64,000 nucleotides of DNA from Vesta saturnalis (GCA_036346205.1 JARFJB010001495.1:5235001-5299000); one strand, 5' to 3'. Positions 12,112 to 25,596 are shown, numbered from the stretch's first letter. Translations and numbers: made by a program. The notes: a model not told the origin generated them from the sequence alone.

Positions 12112-14290
12112 TTTGGTTTCACCAAAGAGTAAGCCATATGTTTTCTTTTAATCCAACTATAATTTTTAACTTCTTTTAGTAGATGGACTCTTCGCACTAA
12201 ATATCACTAGATAAAAGCTAAAAAGGAAAAAAAACAAAACTACTTGGAACTCGACTTACATCATCGAGGTAAAACCTATTGTCAGGGTATTACTTTGACC
12301 TTATAAGTGGTATATTTTTTTTAGGTACTGCTTTCTTCCGGTCTTTCTTGCTTGCTTCTCGTTAAACGCTTCAACTAGATGTTCGAGGTAGCACCGTTCT
12401 AACCTGTACTCGCCTATACACACCGTAACGAATTGGTGAATCTTGCAGATAGCCAGAGATAGAAGTTATTTACTCATCGGACAAGGTCAGGCTATTCTAA
12501 TTATACTACGCTTCCCTCATAGCAATGCAAAAGTGGGTACGATAGACGTTTATAATCAACAACACTGCCTTTTTTTCGTATAAAACGTACTGATACAACC
12601 TAAAAGTGTGTTTTAATAAACGATAACGCCACAGCCAGCAGTAAACAGTTACCTTGTTAAAATTTTCGTTGTTTACACTTGTTTTGAACTGAGATAAATG
12701 TTATAGTGTATACTCGAATATCCCTCCAATTCAAGAATTACTAAAACGTCTGTGATTTTTTTTGTGTTAAAAACGATCGTAACGTTAATTGTTTTTAATT
12801 TTTGGTTGGTTAAAATAGCCTTATTTTCTGTTGATTTTTCTATGATTTCTAGAACCACACCCAATATAGTAATATTGAGTATCAAGAACAGTAAGCGACG
12901 TTTACCGGTCGACGGCCATCGCAAAGTCTCCAATTTGGCCGAACACCGGTACAACCCTTAATGTTCGTGATGTTCATACTGTTTTTTGCACGATTGTCTT
13001 AAATTTACCACAGTTGAAATGATTTAATTTCTACTAAATAAACGAAAAGTCAAAAGTGACGTTTTAAATAGAAATGTCCAAATTTTTTGTTCTTATTGTT
13101 GTGAAATATATATAGTATATATAATTTTACGTTGGTAAGTAAAAGACGTCGGTAGGTAATGTACTTACCGACGAGATGGAGCTCGCAACCAGTAAACATA
13201 TCTTATTGTCTTGGAAACAGATATGGTAAATAAACGAAAAAGCTCAATTGTGAAAAAATGTATATTAATGTTTATTATTGTCCAGAGTTACGAGTCTTAT
13301 CTGTTATTTGTGCAGAAGCTGTTAATCTAGTTATTATCATATACCGGTTGTCATTGTATTCTTGTCATTTTTCTGCAGTGTTTATTTAACAATTACTAGC
13401 GGGAATACATAATTGTTTTAAGTTACTCTTTTGGATTTAAGTATGTGTTTTGAAATACTCTACATAACTATATTACTATGGATTATTTATAAGGGGTTTG
13501 TGTTAATTAAATCTTTCGTTTGTGAAACAAAGGCAAGTCAGTTAATCAAAAAGAGTTTAAGTCAAAGTATAACCAGGTAGGTTGAATTTCTCCTTTGCAG
13601 GTTAACCCTTAAAAGTGCTTCCAAACAAACCAGGGAAGGCAGTTTTAAAGGTCTTTAACCTTTCAAATTTTTGTTTCCTGTGTACTAGATTCGGTGTGAA
13701 ATATTAATTGTTAACTGTGTTAAATTTTTGGTGGGTTTAGAAAGAATTGTTTAAAGGCGTATACAATTAACTTGTCCTGTGATGAATTATTAATTGTTAA
13801 TTATTTATGCTGGTCTGTGATAACCGTTTGGTCAAATCTATTTAATATAATCCCGTTTCAAGCTTTACGGGGCTCTCGCTCATAAAATCATAATTTTCTC
13901 TTATTAAAGCTAGTGGTGCTCAAACTTTGCTTATTATTTTAGTTACGTGTACTACTACAAATTTTTCCTTTCATATCTCTAACCTAAATAAATCTAATAA
14001 TGATCTACGCTCCAAAAACCCACGCTATCCAAGTGCTCAACAATCATTTTACCGTTTGAGTTACTAGCTGAGTTCTCTCAATAATTTATATTTATCTTAC
14101 GTGGTAGGTTAGACACGTGACACCTTCTCAATGAATGTTTCATATCTTTCTATATCAATGCAAATGTTGAGGTATAAAAAAAGAATACCGACACTGGACT
14201 GTGACACGTATCCATAATTTACAAAAATAAATTAAAAATCTGTTACTCAAGGTTTACTGGGAAAATATGGAACTAAACTGGGCCTGAGAT
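12109..14290. other. Unannotated stretch
   Basis: No gene could be assigned. A relatively GC-rich island at 12890-12960 stands out in AT-rich surroundings but shows no domain. A small hairpin at 13149-13173 pairs GTCGGTAGGTA with TACTTACCGAC (one mismatch). GGTTAACCCTTAA at 13601 resembles a piggyBac TTAA-CCC end, but no partner was found. Confidence 0.4.
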
Positions 14291-14296
14291 ATGTGA

Positions 14297-15130
14297 CACA
14301 TGAAATTAGTCAGTGTTATAGCTAATTTTTACATGGGAAAATTTGAAATATTAGCGTTCAAAATACACCTAAAAAAGTTTGGTATAGATATGTAGATGAC
14401 ACATTTGTTATTTGGAGACATGGAGAAGAGACACTGCATGGGTTTGGGTTTTTATAAATGGTATACATCCATTCAGTTTACCATGGAAAAAGAAACTAAT
14501 GGAAGTTTACCATCTCTTGACATATTAATATCTAAAAATAAAAATTCACTATCATTTAAGGTTTACAAAAAGTCGACACACACTGATAGATACCTTCATA
14601 AATTAGCCAACCACCATCCACGTCAAAAAATTGGTGTAATTAAATCTTTAGTAGATCGAGCAAGACGAATTTGTGACCTTAAATTTTTTAAGGATGTATA
14701 TAAATATTGGATATTCACTTACAGATATTAATAATGTTATTACACCTTCTAGACATAACCATAAAGAAAAACCAGTTCTTAATGTTGGTACTGCTTTTCT
14801 TCCTTTTATAGCTAATGTAACAGATAGAATTGAAAAAATCCTAATTAAATATGGCATTAGGACTATTTTTAAACCTACAAAAGCAATTAAAGAACATTTA
14901 GGATCACCTAAAGATATTTCCATTATCATCTTCCGGAGTGTATAAGTTATCTTGTTCATGTGGAGAAGTATACATTGGAACTACAAAACGTAGCTTTGAC
15001 GTAAAGAACATATGAGATTTTGTAGATTAGGTCAACCAGAGAAGTCTGCGGTGGCTGACTATGCCTTAAATAATTTAAATCATGACATTCAATCTGACAA
15101 TATGGAAAATCTCCGTTTAAAAAGGTTTTG
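14297..15130 (+). pseudogene. Penelope-like retroelement, RT C-terminal half plus GIY-YIG endonuclease
   Basis: Relic of a Penelope reverse transcriptase/endonuclease. It opens with a VIANFYMGKFE segment (14313 onward), changes frame in an A-run, then reads WYRYVDDTFVIW (YVDD catalytic motif) at about 14378-14415. IQFTMEKETNGSLP, DILISKNKNSLSFKV and THTDRYLHKLANHHPRQK (about 14480-14630) follow, with at least one more break. The 14673-14945 frame reads YSLTDINNVITPSRHNHKEK and NVTDRIEKILIKYGIRTIFK. The GIY-YIG domain begins GVYKLSCSCGEVYIGTTKRS at 14938 and decays after about 15010. The N-terminal RT half is absent. Family identity is strong; activity is excluded by the frame breaks. Confidence 0.88.
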
Positions 15131-17877
15131 ACACCTTATAATTAAAAAAAGGCATAATGATACGTCTTAATTTTGATTTTAATTCTGATTTTTGGTATGT
15201 CCAGATTTTTTGCTGTGTTTTTCCTAGACCTTGAAGCAAATGCTTTACCAATTATATGTTAAATTACCACAGCACTATAATTTAACATAAGTAGTTGAAA
15301 TTAAGATTAAAATAAAAAAAAAATACAAAAAACGTTCTGCATTATGTTTTTCATTGTTAATAACACTTGCAATTATTGACAAAGATATCTCTTTGTTAGA
15401 TTTAACTGGATTATTTTATTTGATGTCATGTTCATATTTGTGAAGGCTTCTATCGTTTTCAAATTGAAGTTTTTCACAACTTTACACTTACAACATACCT
15501 TGATTAAATTTTGTTAAGTGTGTTTTTTGGCTGACATTTCTCATTGTTAGAGGGTGTTCTGATTTGTCATCTTTAAGACAGTTTACCATTATTTAATTTT
15601 TAATGACCTAGTTATTCTTTACTAAAATTTAATTCTATAGTTGGCTTTATACGTTTCTCAAACAGTTATATTAATTGCTGGCTGATGTTTATGTTTTAAT
15701 TTTTCAATTTTGACAAAATTGTTTTCAACATCTTTAACAATTTTAATTGATATTACTACTGACGAAGATAACTGTAAGTGTTATCGAAACGTTTAGATTG
15801 TATAATTTAAAATACACCATTAAAAAACCCAAAAAAGATAAGTATTTTATTATGTGTGATAATGGTGAAAGTTTACATTTTCATAAAACCTTAGATCACT
15901 TTATAAACTTGAACAAAATTCTTATTCAATCGAATATGTGGGTATGTAATAATTATAAATGTTTTTCTGCACGGTACCACTATTCCCATTCTTTTTTAAA
16001 TGTAAATATTGGCACTTTTTCTACTTATGCTAATTTTAATAGTTCGAGGTAAAGCTTGAATCTAGTCTGGTTTTATTCCGTCTAGGCAACACTGTAGAGA
16101 AATCTGACCGTGACTTAGAAACAGTTAAAAATTATGTTTTTTATTAAATTACTTAGGTAACATTGGGAAAATAGAATAAAGTTATTATTGATGCGATAAA
16201 GATAAAAACAAGGAATAGAAGAAATTTGCTAAGTAGCCAAAATCCATTTCGCTCCAAGCCAAATTTAAATTGAGAATTTAAATGAACAAATCGTTATTCG
16301 TGTAAGCAGATCTACTATTCTTACATTTTCCCTCTTATACCTGTGGGATTTCATAAATATTCACCCAACGTAAGGAAAGCAACTCATTTCGAAATCTAAA
16401 CTGATCTTTATATAGCCTGAAGCTTTACTTATACTACGTTAAAAGATACTATTTGCCAGATACCATCAGCTAGTCCTTTCTTGTATTTCGCAAGAAATTT
16501 ATTTTGATTAAAATTCATGCAAGTACCCACTTAAAAACAATTGTGCAGTTATTTTGTATTTAAATTAAGTAGTTGTAACTTAATTGTCTGTCTAAATTTT
16601 AAAGTGATTAAATTCTAGCAGTTTGTTAAGTTTCCAGAATCAAGAATATCTAACCGTTTGAATTTCTACAAGTATGTAATAAACGGTAGCTTAAATTCCT
16701 TAAAAGTACTGAAAGAATTTTTTTTCCTCTGAAAGTTTCCAACATAAGAACTTTACTATTTTCAACGTATTTTTCTACAAATACACCTTAGTTTACTTTT
16801 TTTGCAGAACAAACTTTTGTTAACATTTTAAATTTCAGAATAAAATGAAAATTTACAGCTAGCGTGTATGCACCATTAGAAAGAGGTCTGTGAAGTACGT
16901 ATAGAGAGTAATTCTAATCATAACTTATTCAAGCTACAAAATAATTAGTACGTGAAATCCATTAAAATGAAAAGACCTTCCGTGCGGTATAGTGTAATTA
17001 TAAGGCAAGTCCTTTTTCTGAATTCAATAAATAGCAGCAATTTCTCTTTAGCTCCACTAGCTATTTATTCTCTTTTGTGCTGATGTATTCATGTAGGCGT
17101 GACCAACATATATATTGTTTAGAAAGTTCTCTAATACATCACCTACATTGCTTGCAATTGAAGCAAGTGAATGGCTTTTGTTATTAGTCTATTACTAAGC
17201 TCTTTTTTCTTAACTTTCATGGTAAAACTAATTACTGTATTACATTGTTCACGTTTTAAAGAATTTGAAATTTATGTGGTAAATGGTTTCTGGACATTTA
17301 TTAGTGAACATAGTAAAATTGAAAACTATCATTAAATGATCACTTTTATCTTAGTATTACAATTGGTTTTCAACTATAAACATGATTGTCCATACAGTCA
17401 ATGGCAATATTAAAAATGTACTTCAATTATTAAAATGGAAACTGGTAAAATAATCATGAAGTAGAAATAAAGAGTTTACTTAACTACATATTTTGGATAG
17501 ACAGGATTTAGGTTTAAGGAACAAAAAAAAACACGACACATCTTTTTCGATACCTAACAAACATATTAAAATATTTTTCAAGATAAAGAATAAATAATTC
17601 AGCTTAATCTGACAATTATTGTTAATATACGTTATTTACACTTAAATAATCTTTAAATTGTGCATGTAAGTATTAGGTCGGTAATCCTTATTCAACAAAT
17701 ACGAATAGATTTGAATATGTTGTTCGCTTGATCTTAAACCTGTTCACGTCTAAAAGTATAAATCTTCAAAAATTATATTCAAGCAGTGTTTCTTCATTAT
17801 AATATTAAAAAATTACATAACCTATTTTCTCTGGCACGATATTTGTCAATTTTGAAATTTTCATTAATACAATAAAA
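15131..17877. other. 3' flank of the Penelope relic and unannotated DNA
   Basis: A segment at 15758-15792 contains GACGAAGATAACTG followed by TTATCGAAACGTTT, a pattern I associate from memory with the noncoding ends of Penelope-like elements, so the element may extend to about 15830. Beyond that, to 17877, I see only AT-rich sequence without recognisable genes. Confidence 0.35.
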
Positions 17878-18018
17878 CACGACTTTCCAAATTATAAAAG
17901 TGGAAATTAAAAGAAATAAATAAAATAGACGTCACGAAAACAAAAATAACGATTTATGTCAGACAGGCGTTCAACATTCATGTCAAATAGACATTAATAA
18001 GATATTTAGATGCCAACT
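17878..18018. repeat. Dispersed unit R, copy preceding the first CA array
   Basis: Contains CTTTCCAAATTATAAAAGTG then GAAATTAAAAGAAAT, found with small changes at 19662 and 57131. It then has AACGATTTATGTCAGACAGG and CATGTCAAATAGACATTAAT, related to 18411-18482, 19770-19851 and 19918-20000. The CA array follows directly. Confidence 0.65.
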
Positions 18019-18029
18019 TGTACACGTAC

Positions 18030-18340
<311 letters not shown>

Positions 18341-18410
18341 CGTCATGATTGATCGCGCAGCAGCGCGCTATCGAACGTTGTAAAATGCGGTAATATGAAC
18401 ATTTGTACGA

Positions 18411-18482
18411 GCAAAAATAACGCTCTATGTCAAATAGACGTTTAACCGTTATGCAAAGTATACGTTAATAGACACTCAACTG
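18411..18482. repeat. Dispersed unit R, second copy
   Basis: GCAAAAATAACGCTCTATGT, CAAATAGACGTTTAACCG and CGTTAATAGACACTCAACTG match the pattern of 17938-18018. It again leads directly into a CA-rich array. Confidence 0.65.
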
Positions 18483-18504
18483 TGAACTTGCACGTGCACG
18501 CTCA

Positions 18505-18814
<310 letters not shown>

Positions 18815-19090
18815 GTAAAGTGTAATTTTTTTTGTGAGTAGTTAGAAAACCTCAAATAAACCCTTTTTTTATTTGTGACTTTTTTGGATAGCCTCAGCCC
18901 GACAATAATGGAATTAATTTGAGTTGTGCCATTTTTACGAATTATTATAGTAAAAATTTTGATTATTTAATTTGTTGCCAATTTTATTATTGTAGTTTTG
19001 TGTCGTTATGTATTTTTAAAAATTGAGAAATATGTATACTCTTTTAAATAAAAGTAAACAAAAAAGAATACCTGTGACAATATTTTGTAC

Positions 19091-20602
19091 TTAACCCATT
19101 ACCTGCCAAATTTTGTTTCGCATTGGTTGAATTCAAAATTAACTCATTTTAATATTATAACGAAAGAACGACATATATTGTGATGGCATCTGGTGTGAAA
19201 ATAAAATTTTTTATCATTCTTTCAAAAATCATCATTTGGGGATCACGCATATCCAATATAACATTATGTATATTTTTTGCTAAACTAATATGTAGAAGGC
19301 ACTGTAGCGACATTTACAGTTTCTTGACGTCCTGTTAAATATTACATAAAGTTGCCAAGCTAAGACACAGTCTACATGCAGACCAACATGGCACTTAACA
19401 CACTGCTACCGAACATTTGTCTTACAGACTGCACTTTTTTTTGCCTTCAAATGTTCTCACTAAATAGTTACCAAAAGGATCTTTTCGAATTATCTCTGGA
19501 ACGCGTTTTTGATAATTTACACTATAGGATGGCCTTCCGCTATTTTTTGGATCAGATGAGGAGTGCATATTCAAATACGCACTAGCAATATTTCTCCCAA
19601 AAATCTAATAGCGGTATTTTACCGTTAACCACACAAAAATATCTGGCGTGGAACACCACACGACCTTCCAACCTACAAAATGGAAATTAAAAGAAATGAA
19701 AAAATTTTAATAACATTTTTTAGGATAACATCTTCCATAAGAAGCTCACTACAAAAATAGGCAACATTGTAAACGCAAAAACAGTAATTTATGTCAGAAT
19801 GAGGTTTTAAACTTCATGTTAGATAGAGATTCATAGACATAAATACATGTCAAACAGACGTTTAACACATCATGACAGACTCTCTTATTTATACGTTCAT
19901 AACGAAAACAGACAACATTGTTAAATCAAAAACAGTAATTTATGTCAGAATGACGTTTAAACTTCATGTTAGATAGAATTCATAGACATAAATACATGTT
20001 AACGTAAAACAAAATTTCACAGCCTTCCGCTTCTATAACACTGTCGATAAACCAGCTTCAGCATTTTCAATCATATTTATTTAATTTTTACATTTATTAC
20101 GATTTACATTAAAAAACTTTGTAAGAAAAATTTATGTAAAATTAAATTTTATTTAAAAAATACGTCTTATAAAATTAGTCGTTATTCAGATAAATGAAAA
20201 AAATTGAACTAACACTTAAATTCTACCTTAGGAACTGCATAGAACATACTTAATCGATATGTTTAAGATATATATCTAGGTATTTTTATATATTTGAAAT
20301 ATGCAGCTGTTTTAGGAATATTTGAAGGAACCAATAACTACCCCTAATAACCCCCCCCCCCTCTCCGCCGCTGAATTTCTCCCAAAAACCATTCAGCTCT
20401 AAGCCATATGAAAACAAGCTTAAATAAAAATTTTAAGTACGTAGGTAATTTCGTTCTGGAGTTATCGTGGTTACTAATATACGTTCATAGACACACACGC
20501 ACGCACGCAGGCCCGCGCGCACGCACGCACGCGCGCGCCCATATACCCTCCAACCCACCCACCCAACTCCCCAAATGGGGATCACGGTAGGGAATGGGTT
20601 AA
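19091..20602. mobile_element. Candidate non-autonomous piggyBac-like element
   Basis: TTAA at 19091 is followed by CCCATTACCTGCC, and GGTAGGGAATGGG is followed by TTAA at 20599. Inverted, the right end reads CCCATTCCCTACC, matching 11 of 13 terminal bases. TTAA targets and CCC termini are piggyBac hallmarks, and the dead piggyBac at 28097 begins CCCATTATCGCCC. No transposase is inside. The interior holds unit R copies (19659-20000), a C-run at 20350 and a CG-rich CACGCACG tract at 20491-20540. The pairing could be fortuitous because the matched ends are short. Confidence 0.45.
19659..20000. repeat. Cluster of dispersed unit R copies
   Basis: 19662 carries CCTTCCAACCTACAAAATGG then AAATTAAAAGAAATG. 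Two further sub-units (19770-19851 and 19918-20000) share ACAGTAATTTATGTCAGAAT and ACTTCATGTTAGATAG almost exactly, about 150 bases apart. A partial copy lies at 19852-19880. Confidence 0.75.
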
Positions 20603-20849
20603 AATCCAATCGAAATACAAAAAAATTATATAATATTTTCTAGTCTTCTAAAATAGATTTTTAAAAATTTGTGAGAATTACTTTTATAAAAGTAAATAAA
20701 AACAAAACAAAGATACTTTCTTAAAATTCAACGATTAATTCTTAGTAAATACTTAAAACACAATAGAAATGAAAAAATTAAGAAAAAAAATATTCTAGCT
20801 TTCTAAAGTAAATTTTTATAAAATTGATTATAATATTTTTGGAATTATA

Positions 20850-22083
20850 TTCTTCTCGCATAAAGTTTGAAGACCCTTTTTCTTAACTTCAGATAATGCA
20901 AATTTACTTGTGTAGGCTGGCACTGAGTCTACCTTAAATTTCCTATTTTTTACATTTTTCATCATGACTTTTAAATTGTTCGTCTTCATAGGTTGTTTTA
21001 TAAAAGAAGGTACGTGGGTACTCTTTCTCGACTCTGTGTACTTTAACGCTATTCCACTTAACTTTAACTTTATTTGTGTCTAAAGAAAAGTTGGTACTCC
21101 ACTGTTCCAGTAACATTTTCGTATCATAGAAATCCTCAAAAATTAATTCATGTACAGGTTGAAGGCGTCAACTAAATTTTGTTTTTCTTCAACATTAGCA
21201 TTATTGTAAGATTCGCAATGGTCGCATTGATCTTTTTTAGGGACATAAAAGGAGATATTGAAATCGATTGAACATTACAGCATTTGCAGACGGTAGTTCT
21301 TGTTCTTATCGTTTCTTATTATAATCACGATATAAGTCAGCTAAACTTTTACCACCTCAATATACTGACGAATGGTTTAAGCCCTTAAGTAGTTCGACTC
21401 TAATCGTGCAATTGAATTGATGAATTTTCGAACACTCTTTGATTTACGGATGTACTGTTGGTTGTTTTCCGTGTTTACCTCTCTTGTCACCAACAATGAA
21501 ACAATTATCAGTTTGCTTCATTAAATCAGTACGGACCGGTCTGTTGTTAATATCAAGCGTGGCCTTGAAGAATTGCTTGCATACTCTAATTCGATTGCCG
21601 TTCACTTCAAAATAAAATGCCGAATTTAAATTTCTAAAATTCTCTGTGCTTGAATACCGATATTTTGGTCTGATAGTTTGTGTATGTCTAGCGATGAACT
21701 CTCTTTGAAGCTGTAAATCCGCTAGTTTCCAGTAATTATAAAAAATAATGTCTCGTACAGTTTGGTCAATTTTTGTACTACATTTAAATTTCCATTTTTC
21801 TTCACAAAGTGGTTTGATCAGTGTTGTTTTTTCTTTTCTTTTCTTTTGTAGCTTGTTCCGGAACTTCATCTTCAACATTTCCTTCAACTTCACCTTTAGC
21901 CACTTGCTCATCATTGCCAGAGAGAGCACTGGAACTTCCATTGTTATTAACAATAAAATTTGGATCAGCGATGACATCGTCTGTAACACTTTCGTTGCTA
22001 TTAATTGGAGACACGCTGTAACTTATTTCATTTAATTTAGGTAGAACACTAAAAATCAAGGGACAATTACTGAATTGGCCCAT
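20850..22083 (-). pseudogene. SD-C-GQNKN (DUF7869-type) protein relic A, central region deleted
   Basis: Minus-strand relic of an uncharacterised, transposon-associated family. An acidic, low-complexity N-terminal part (22083-21802, e.g. EGEVEGNVEDEVPEQ-like) shifts frame at an A/G-rich run near 21830 into CSTKIDQTVRDIIFYNYWKL, QREFIARHTQTIRPKYRYSS, NLNSAFYFEVNGNRIRVCKQ, ATLDINNRPVRTDL and GDKRGKHGKQPTVHP (to 21444). Further frames give YIEGGKSLADLYRDYNKK (about 21330), VPKKDQCDHCESYNN (about 21220), EDFYDTKMLLEQWSTN (about 21110) and PAYTSKFALSEVKKKGLQ (about 20930-20880). The expected middle block containing SD-C-GQNKN is missing between about 21150 and 21130. The family name is from memory of motif order; its biochemical role is unknown to me. 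Confidence 0.65.
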
Positions 22084-22296
22084 TTCTATTGTCCAATCGA
22101 TTGACAGGTGAACTGTATCGAAATTTCTTGGAGAATGAACTAAATACGTTATTAGAGGATGTTCCATTGGCTATTATTGGTAGAATGCGTTACATGCATG
22201 ATGGCGCGTCAGCTCACTTTTCTCGATTGGCAAAGGAATTTTTGGATAGGAGATTTGGAAATACGTGGATTGGTCGAGAGGGATCTGTACCCTGGC
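22070..22296 (+). pseudogene. DUF4817-type mariner transposase fragment 5
   Basis: An internal slice of a transposase core: IGPFLLSNRLTGELYRNFLE, LEDVPLAIIGRMRYMHDGAS (second catalytic Asp), AHFSRLAKEFLDRRF and WIGREGSVPWP. It stops abruptly before the SPDL motif and starts at the IGP motif, so both halves are missing. It abuts the 5' end of relic A, suggesting a recombination or deletion joint there. Confidence 0.85.
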
Positions 22297-22320
22297 CAAC
22301 AGCGGAAAACAGCACGGTCG

Positions 22321-22376
22321 AGTTTCAACAGAATCCAGCAATAATGTAGCAATTATTGCTGGATTCTGTTGAAACT
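22321..22376. repeat. Perfect 25-bp hairpin at the fragment's 3' edge
   Basis: Left arm 22321-22345 and right arm 22352-22376 are exact reverse complements around a six-base loop (GTAGCA). It begins 24 bases after the transposase fragment loses similarity, and looks like a snap-back repair product or a small palindromic insertion. Confidence 0.95.
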
Positions 22377-22379
22377 TGT

Positions 22380-25172
22380 GAGTGCTGACAGCGACGAAAC
22401 CGACAGAAGAAGCGGGGAAATCACTTGCGTCTGGGGAGTTCGGTACACAAATTAAAATAATGGTGGGGACATTGCCTAGCGACACTCGGCGTTGCCGGAT
22501 GCCTATTTTACAAAGGACAAAGGACCTAAGTTAGTTTTTTTTTTTTAAATGGCAACATCTGCTGCGTAAACTATGGATCCTAGAAACTTGAAATAGGTTT
22601 CAATGGATTTTTTACCTCCAAATTATGCGGAAACGGCACCAAATTTATTTCTGAGCGACAAAAATTAATTTTTGAACATTTTGAACACTTTTGAAAACTA
22701 AATTGAACATAGCTCGGCTCCTATGAGTCCGATTTTAGTGTGCTGCGGCTCAAAATGACCGTTAGGTCCTGTTCTAAGTATGCAAAAAATCACGCTCTAT
22801 ATATGTTTTTCCGTTTTTTGCTAAAAAGTGGCTTTTACCACTTCGACTATTAGTTACCTCATGGTACTATAATTTATATAGACAAAATACAATTGAAATA
22901 GATAAACATCGCAATTACCCATTTACTATTATTAACATCTATTAGGGATTAGATTTAATTGCTTAATTAAGTATAAATAAATAAAGAAAACACACCTATT
23001 TCAAATAAAATCGTTCAAATAGACATTTAATTATTTCCAAACGTCAATAAAAATCACACTTAAATACACAATTTTTCTGTACACTATAAATTAACCAGCA
23101 CAGAAACAAACACTCATACACGTAGAAGAAAAACCTCAAACACAATTTATTATTAAAAACATTCCTTAATAAAACAAATAAATTTTGAATTGATAAACAT
23201 AGGTTGTAAACAAAGTCGGCCATCTGTATCTCTCCAGACTGCAGGTAACCACCTTAAGAAAACTCCCTATTTTTCAGATACAGATTCAACCACCCTTATT
23301 AATGATAAAACTTGATAAGTCCATCAAATTATTAAGGAATTAATTTTAGGCCGCAAAAACCCTGAAAATACTAACTAGTTTGGTTACAGAGCAACCAATC
23401 AATGTAAGAATCAAACCGATGCCCACCAGGGCCAGGATAGTTGCCTAACTGCCGGTCAGGCCAACTCCAGAATTATTTTTCATTTATTTTAAATGGCATA
23501 TTTTATTTAGGTTTGAATTACATTTTTATTTTATTTTGTTAAAGTTGTATTTTATTATTATATCATACTCTTCCTGAATAAATGCTTGTTTAGTTTAATT
23601 ATGTCGTAAAACCGTATTTAAAGAAAAGAACTTACCCCATCTCCCGACCGAGCGAACTGTGATCAAAACTGTAAAAAATTATTTTTATAATACCCCCTTA
23701 TAAAGGAGGGTGTCATAAACTTTAAGATATATTCTCTATTAAACTCGATCTGTATAAATAGGAAAGAGCAAATATCCAGTTAATAAAAGTTTGTGATGAA
23801 CATAATCAAAACTGGTTAGCTATAAAATTAATAAGTACGTGTGTATTATTTGATCCATTTGGATTAAACATTGCATTTTACGTAAAAAGATTTAGCTATA
23901 ATATTATGCTTTTATGAATGGATTTCACATAAACAGTGTTACAGGTCAACGTAAATAGATGCGACTCCTTTTGACAAACTATCAATTGATGTTATAATCT
24001 GATTATGTATCTGCTCCAATTGTCAATTACAACAAAACAGATTTACAATGACTATATTTGGTAATCAATCTGATTTAATTTTAAAGTAAAATTTTTCGTT
24101 AAATGTTACGTTATAACTAAAATAATCAATTGATAATCTTTAGAACGTAATTGCTTTACTCAAAGCAAATAAAAAAATATTGACGTTAATTTGAGTATCT
24201 TATCTAAATAACAAAACAAACACTAAAAATTACGCGTAACTAATGGGCGGTATAAGAAATTCCTACAGGACAGTGTATTTAACCGTTAGCCTATACACAA
24301 ATTATTAGAAATTGTCAACACACAGCAACAATATGAACGGAAATGATTACCTTAAATTTAATTGGACTTTACATCAATTGCCTCCTTTCCATCTGGTGGA
24401 AACCTTACCTACGAGCTATGAACTTAATGTGTGGAAATTAGGAACGGACGTTTGGTTTCTTCCGCGCAAAAGCGATAACTACACCATAGAACAGGGAGAG
24501 CACTAGAATTAACACTCAACAACTTTTTCTTGGATCCTCACACCCCTTTTGACAAGGTGCACTTAACGATAAATCAATCCGGTGTTGGTTGAACGACACA
24601 ATAAAATCCCTTCAAAAAGTTGCTTGGGGAAGCTGCCCCTACTTACGGACGTTCTTTCGACACGGATTTAAGGTAACGTCGTTCCGCGTTAATTCACCTG
24701 CGGTGCTAACGGTAACTTGTTAACGCCTCTACGTCTACACTCATTTACTAACACATTGAACTTTTTATTCCCTTCCTCTTAATTAACCTATCATAAAAAG
24801 GATTATTTAAAATTTGTAATGCGTGCCAAAACGCACTAAATCGAAAGCCGACGGGAAAATTGTATCACCAAAAAAAAACACTTTGCAACAAGCGGGTGCT
24901 ATCAATGTAATCGATATCCTGTAAGTTGATGATTACATTACGACGCTAGCCCTTAACACCTCGTATCTAAAAGCGAAACTCTGTGTTTAAGACCAAAAAT
25001 TTTATCGAAAACTCTCAACAACCTGTCGCCTAAAACCTTTTTAAAAACTGCAATATATGTTTTCTACTATTTCTACTATTTGAATGCAAAGTAACCATTT
25101 TAGTATGATATGTAATGTCACAACGGCGCAATTTCAACGACAGCGCTTATTGTGAATGAGAAAATTTTCACG
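22380..25172. other. Unannotated stretch
   Basis: No gene assigned. A relatively GC-rich part at 22390-22500 and another at 23390-23470 (GCCCACCAGGGCCAGG) may be transposon debris. A 64-codon open frame at 24312-24506 begins MSTHSNNMNGNDYLKFNWTL and shows no domain I know. Confidence 0.4.
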
Positions 25173-25201
25173 GCAGTGATTAATGAGTCATTAATCACTG
25201 C
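25173..25201. repeat. Perfect 29-base palindrome
   Basis: GCAGTGATTAATGA and TCATTAATCACTGC are exact reverse complements around a single central G. It could form a short hairpin; no surrounding element was identified. Confidence 0.97.
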
Positions 25202-25344
25202 TGGCAGATGCTTCCTTGATCTAGCTATAATATTATATTGTTTTGCTACAAACAATCGTTTTTTTTTAAATTTTATCGTGTAAACCACTAGATATTTTCA
25301 ATTCAGTTCTGTACATAAAGAAAAATTAAAAAAGTGAATTTTCC

Positions 25345-25418
25345 TAGACCAGATTCGAACGCGGGACCCGCAGTTAGAAGGCAAGGAGCATCTACACTGA
25401 GACATCAGCGACTTCGAA
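25345..25418 (-). other. tRNA-like sequence, probably a SINE head or tRNA relic
   Basis: The minus strand contains GATGTCTCAGTGTAGATGC, resembling a D-arm/A box, then CTTCTAAC at the anticodon-loop position and GCGTTCGAATCTGG resembling a B box. The anticodon stem does not pair well, so I do not call a functional tRNA gene. Confidence 0.45.
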
Positions 25419-25596
25419 TGTGCGTGTCGTATATTTGTTTCTTAACATACCATGTTTTTCGAAACATTTTATAAATAGAACTAGCTTTTAAAACAAAGCA
25501 AATTTGACTCAAATCTGTTGACATTATTGTTTGTGTGCGTAGATTTCTCAGTGTTTTGATATTTTGTGTTAAATTGTGTTAAAAAACGAACTAAAA

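Noticed and set aside
12673..12961. Overlapping frames on both strands around a GC-richer patch, possible exon
   Set aside because: No splice-supported extension, domain or start context could be argued.
13601..13613. GGTTAACCCTTAA considered as a piggyBac end
   Set aside because: No inverted partner or transposase nearby.
24312..24506. 64-codon frame with non-repetitive composition
   Set aside because: No recognisable family and in-frame stops on both sides; left as unannotated sequence.
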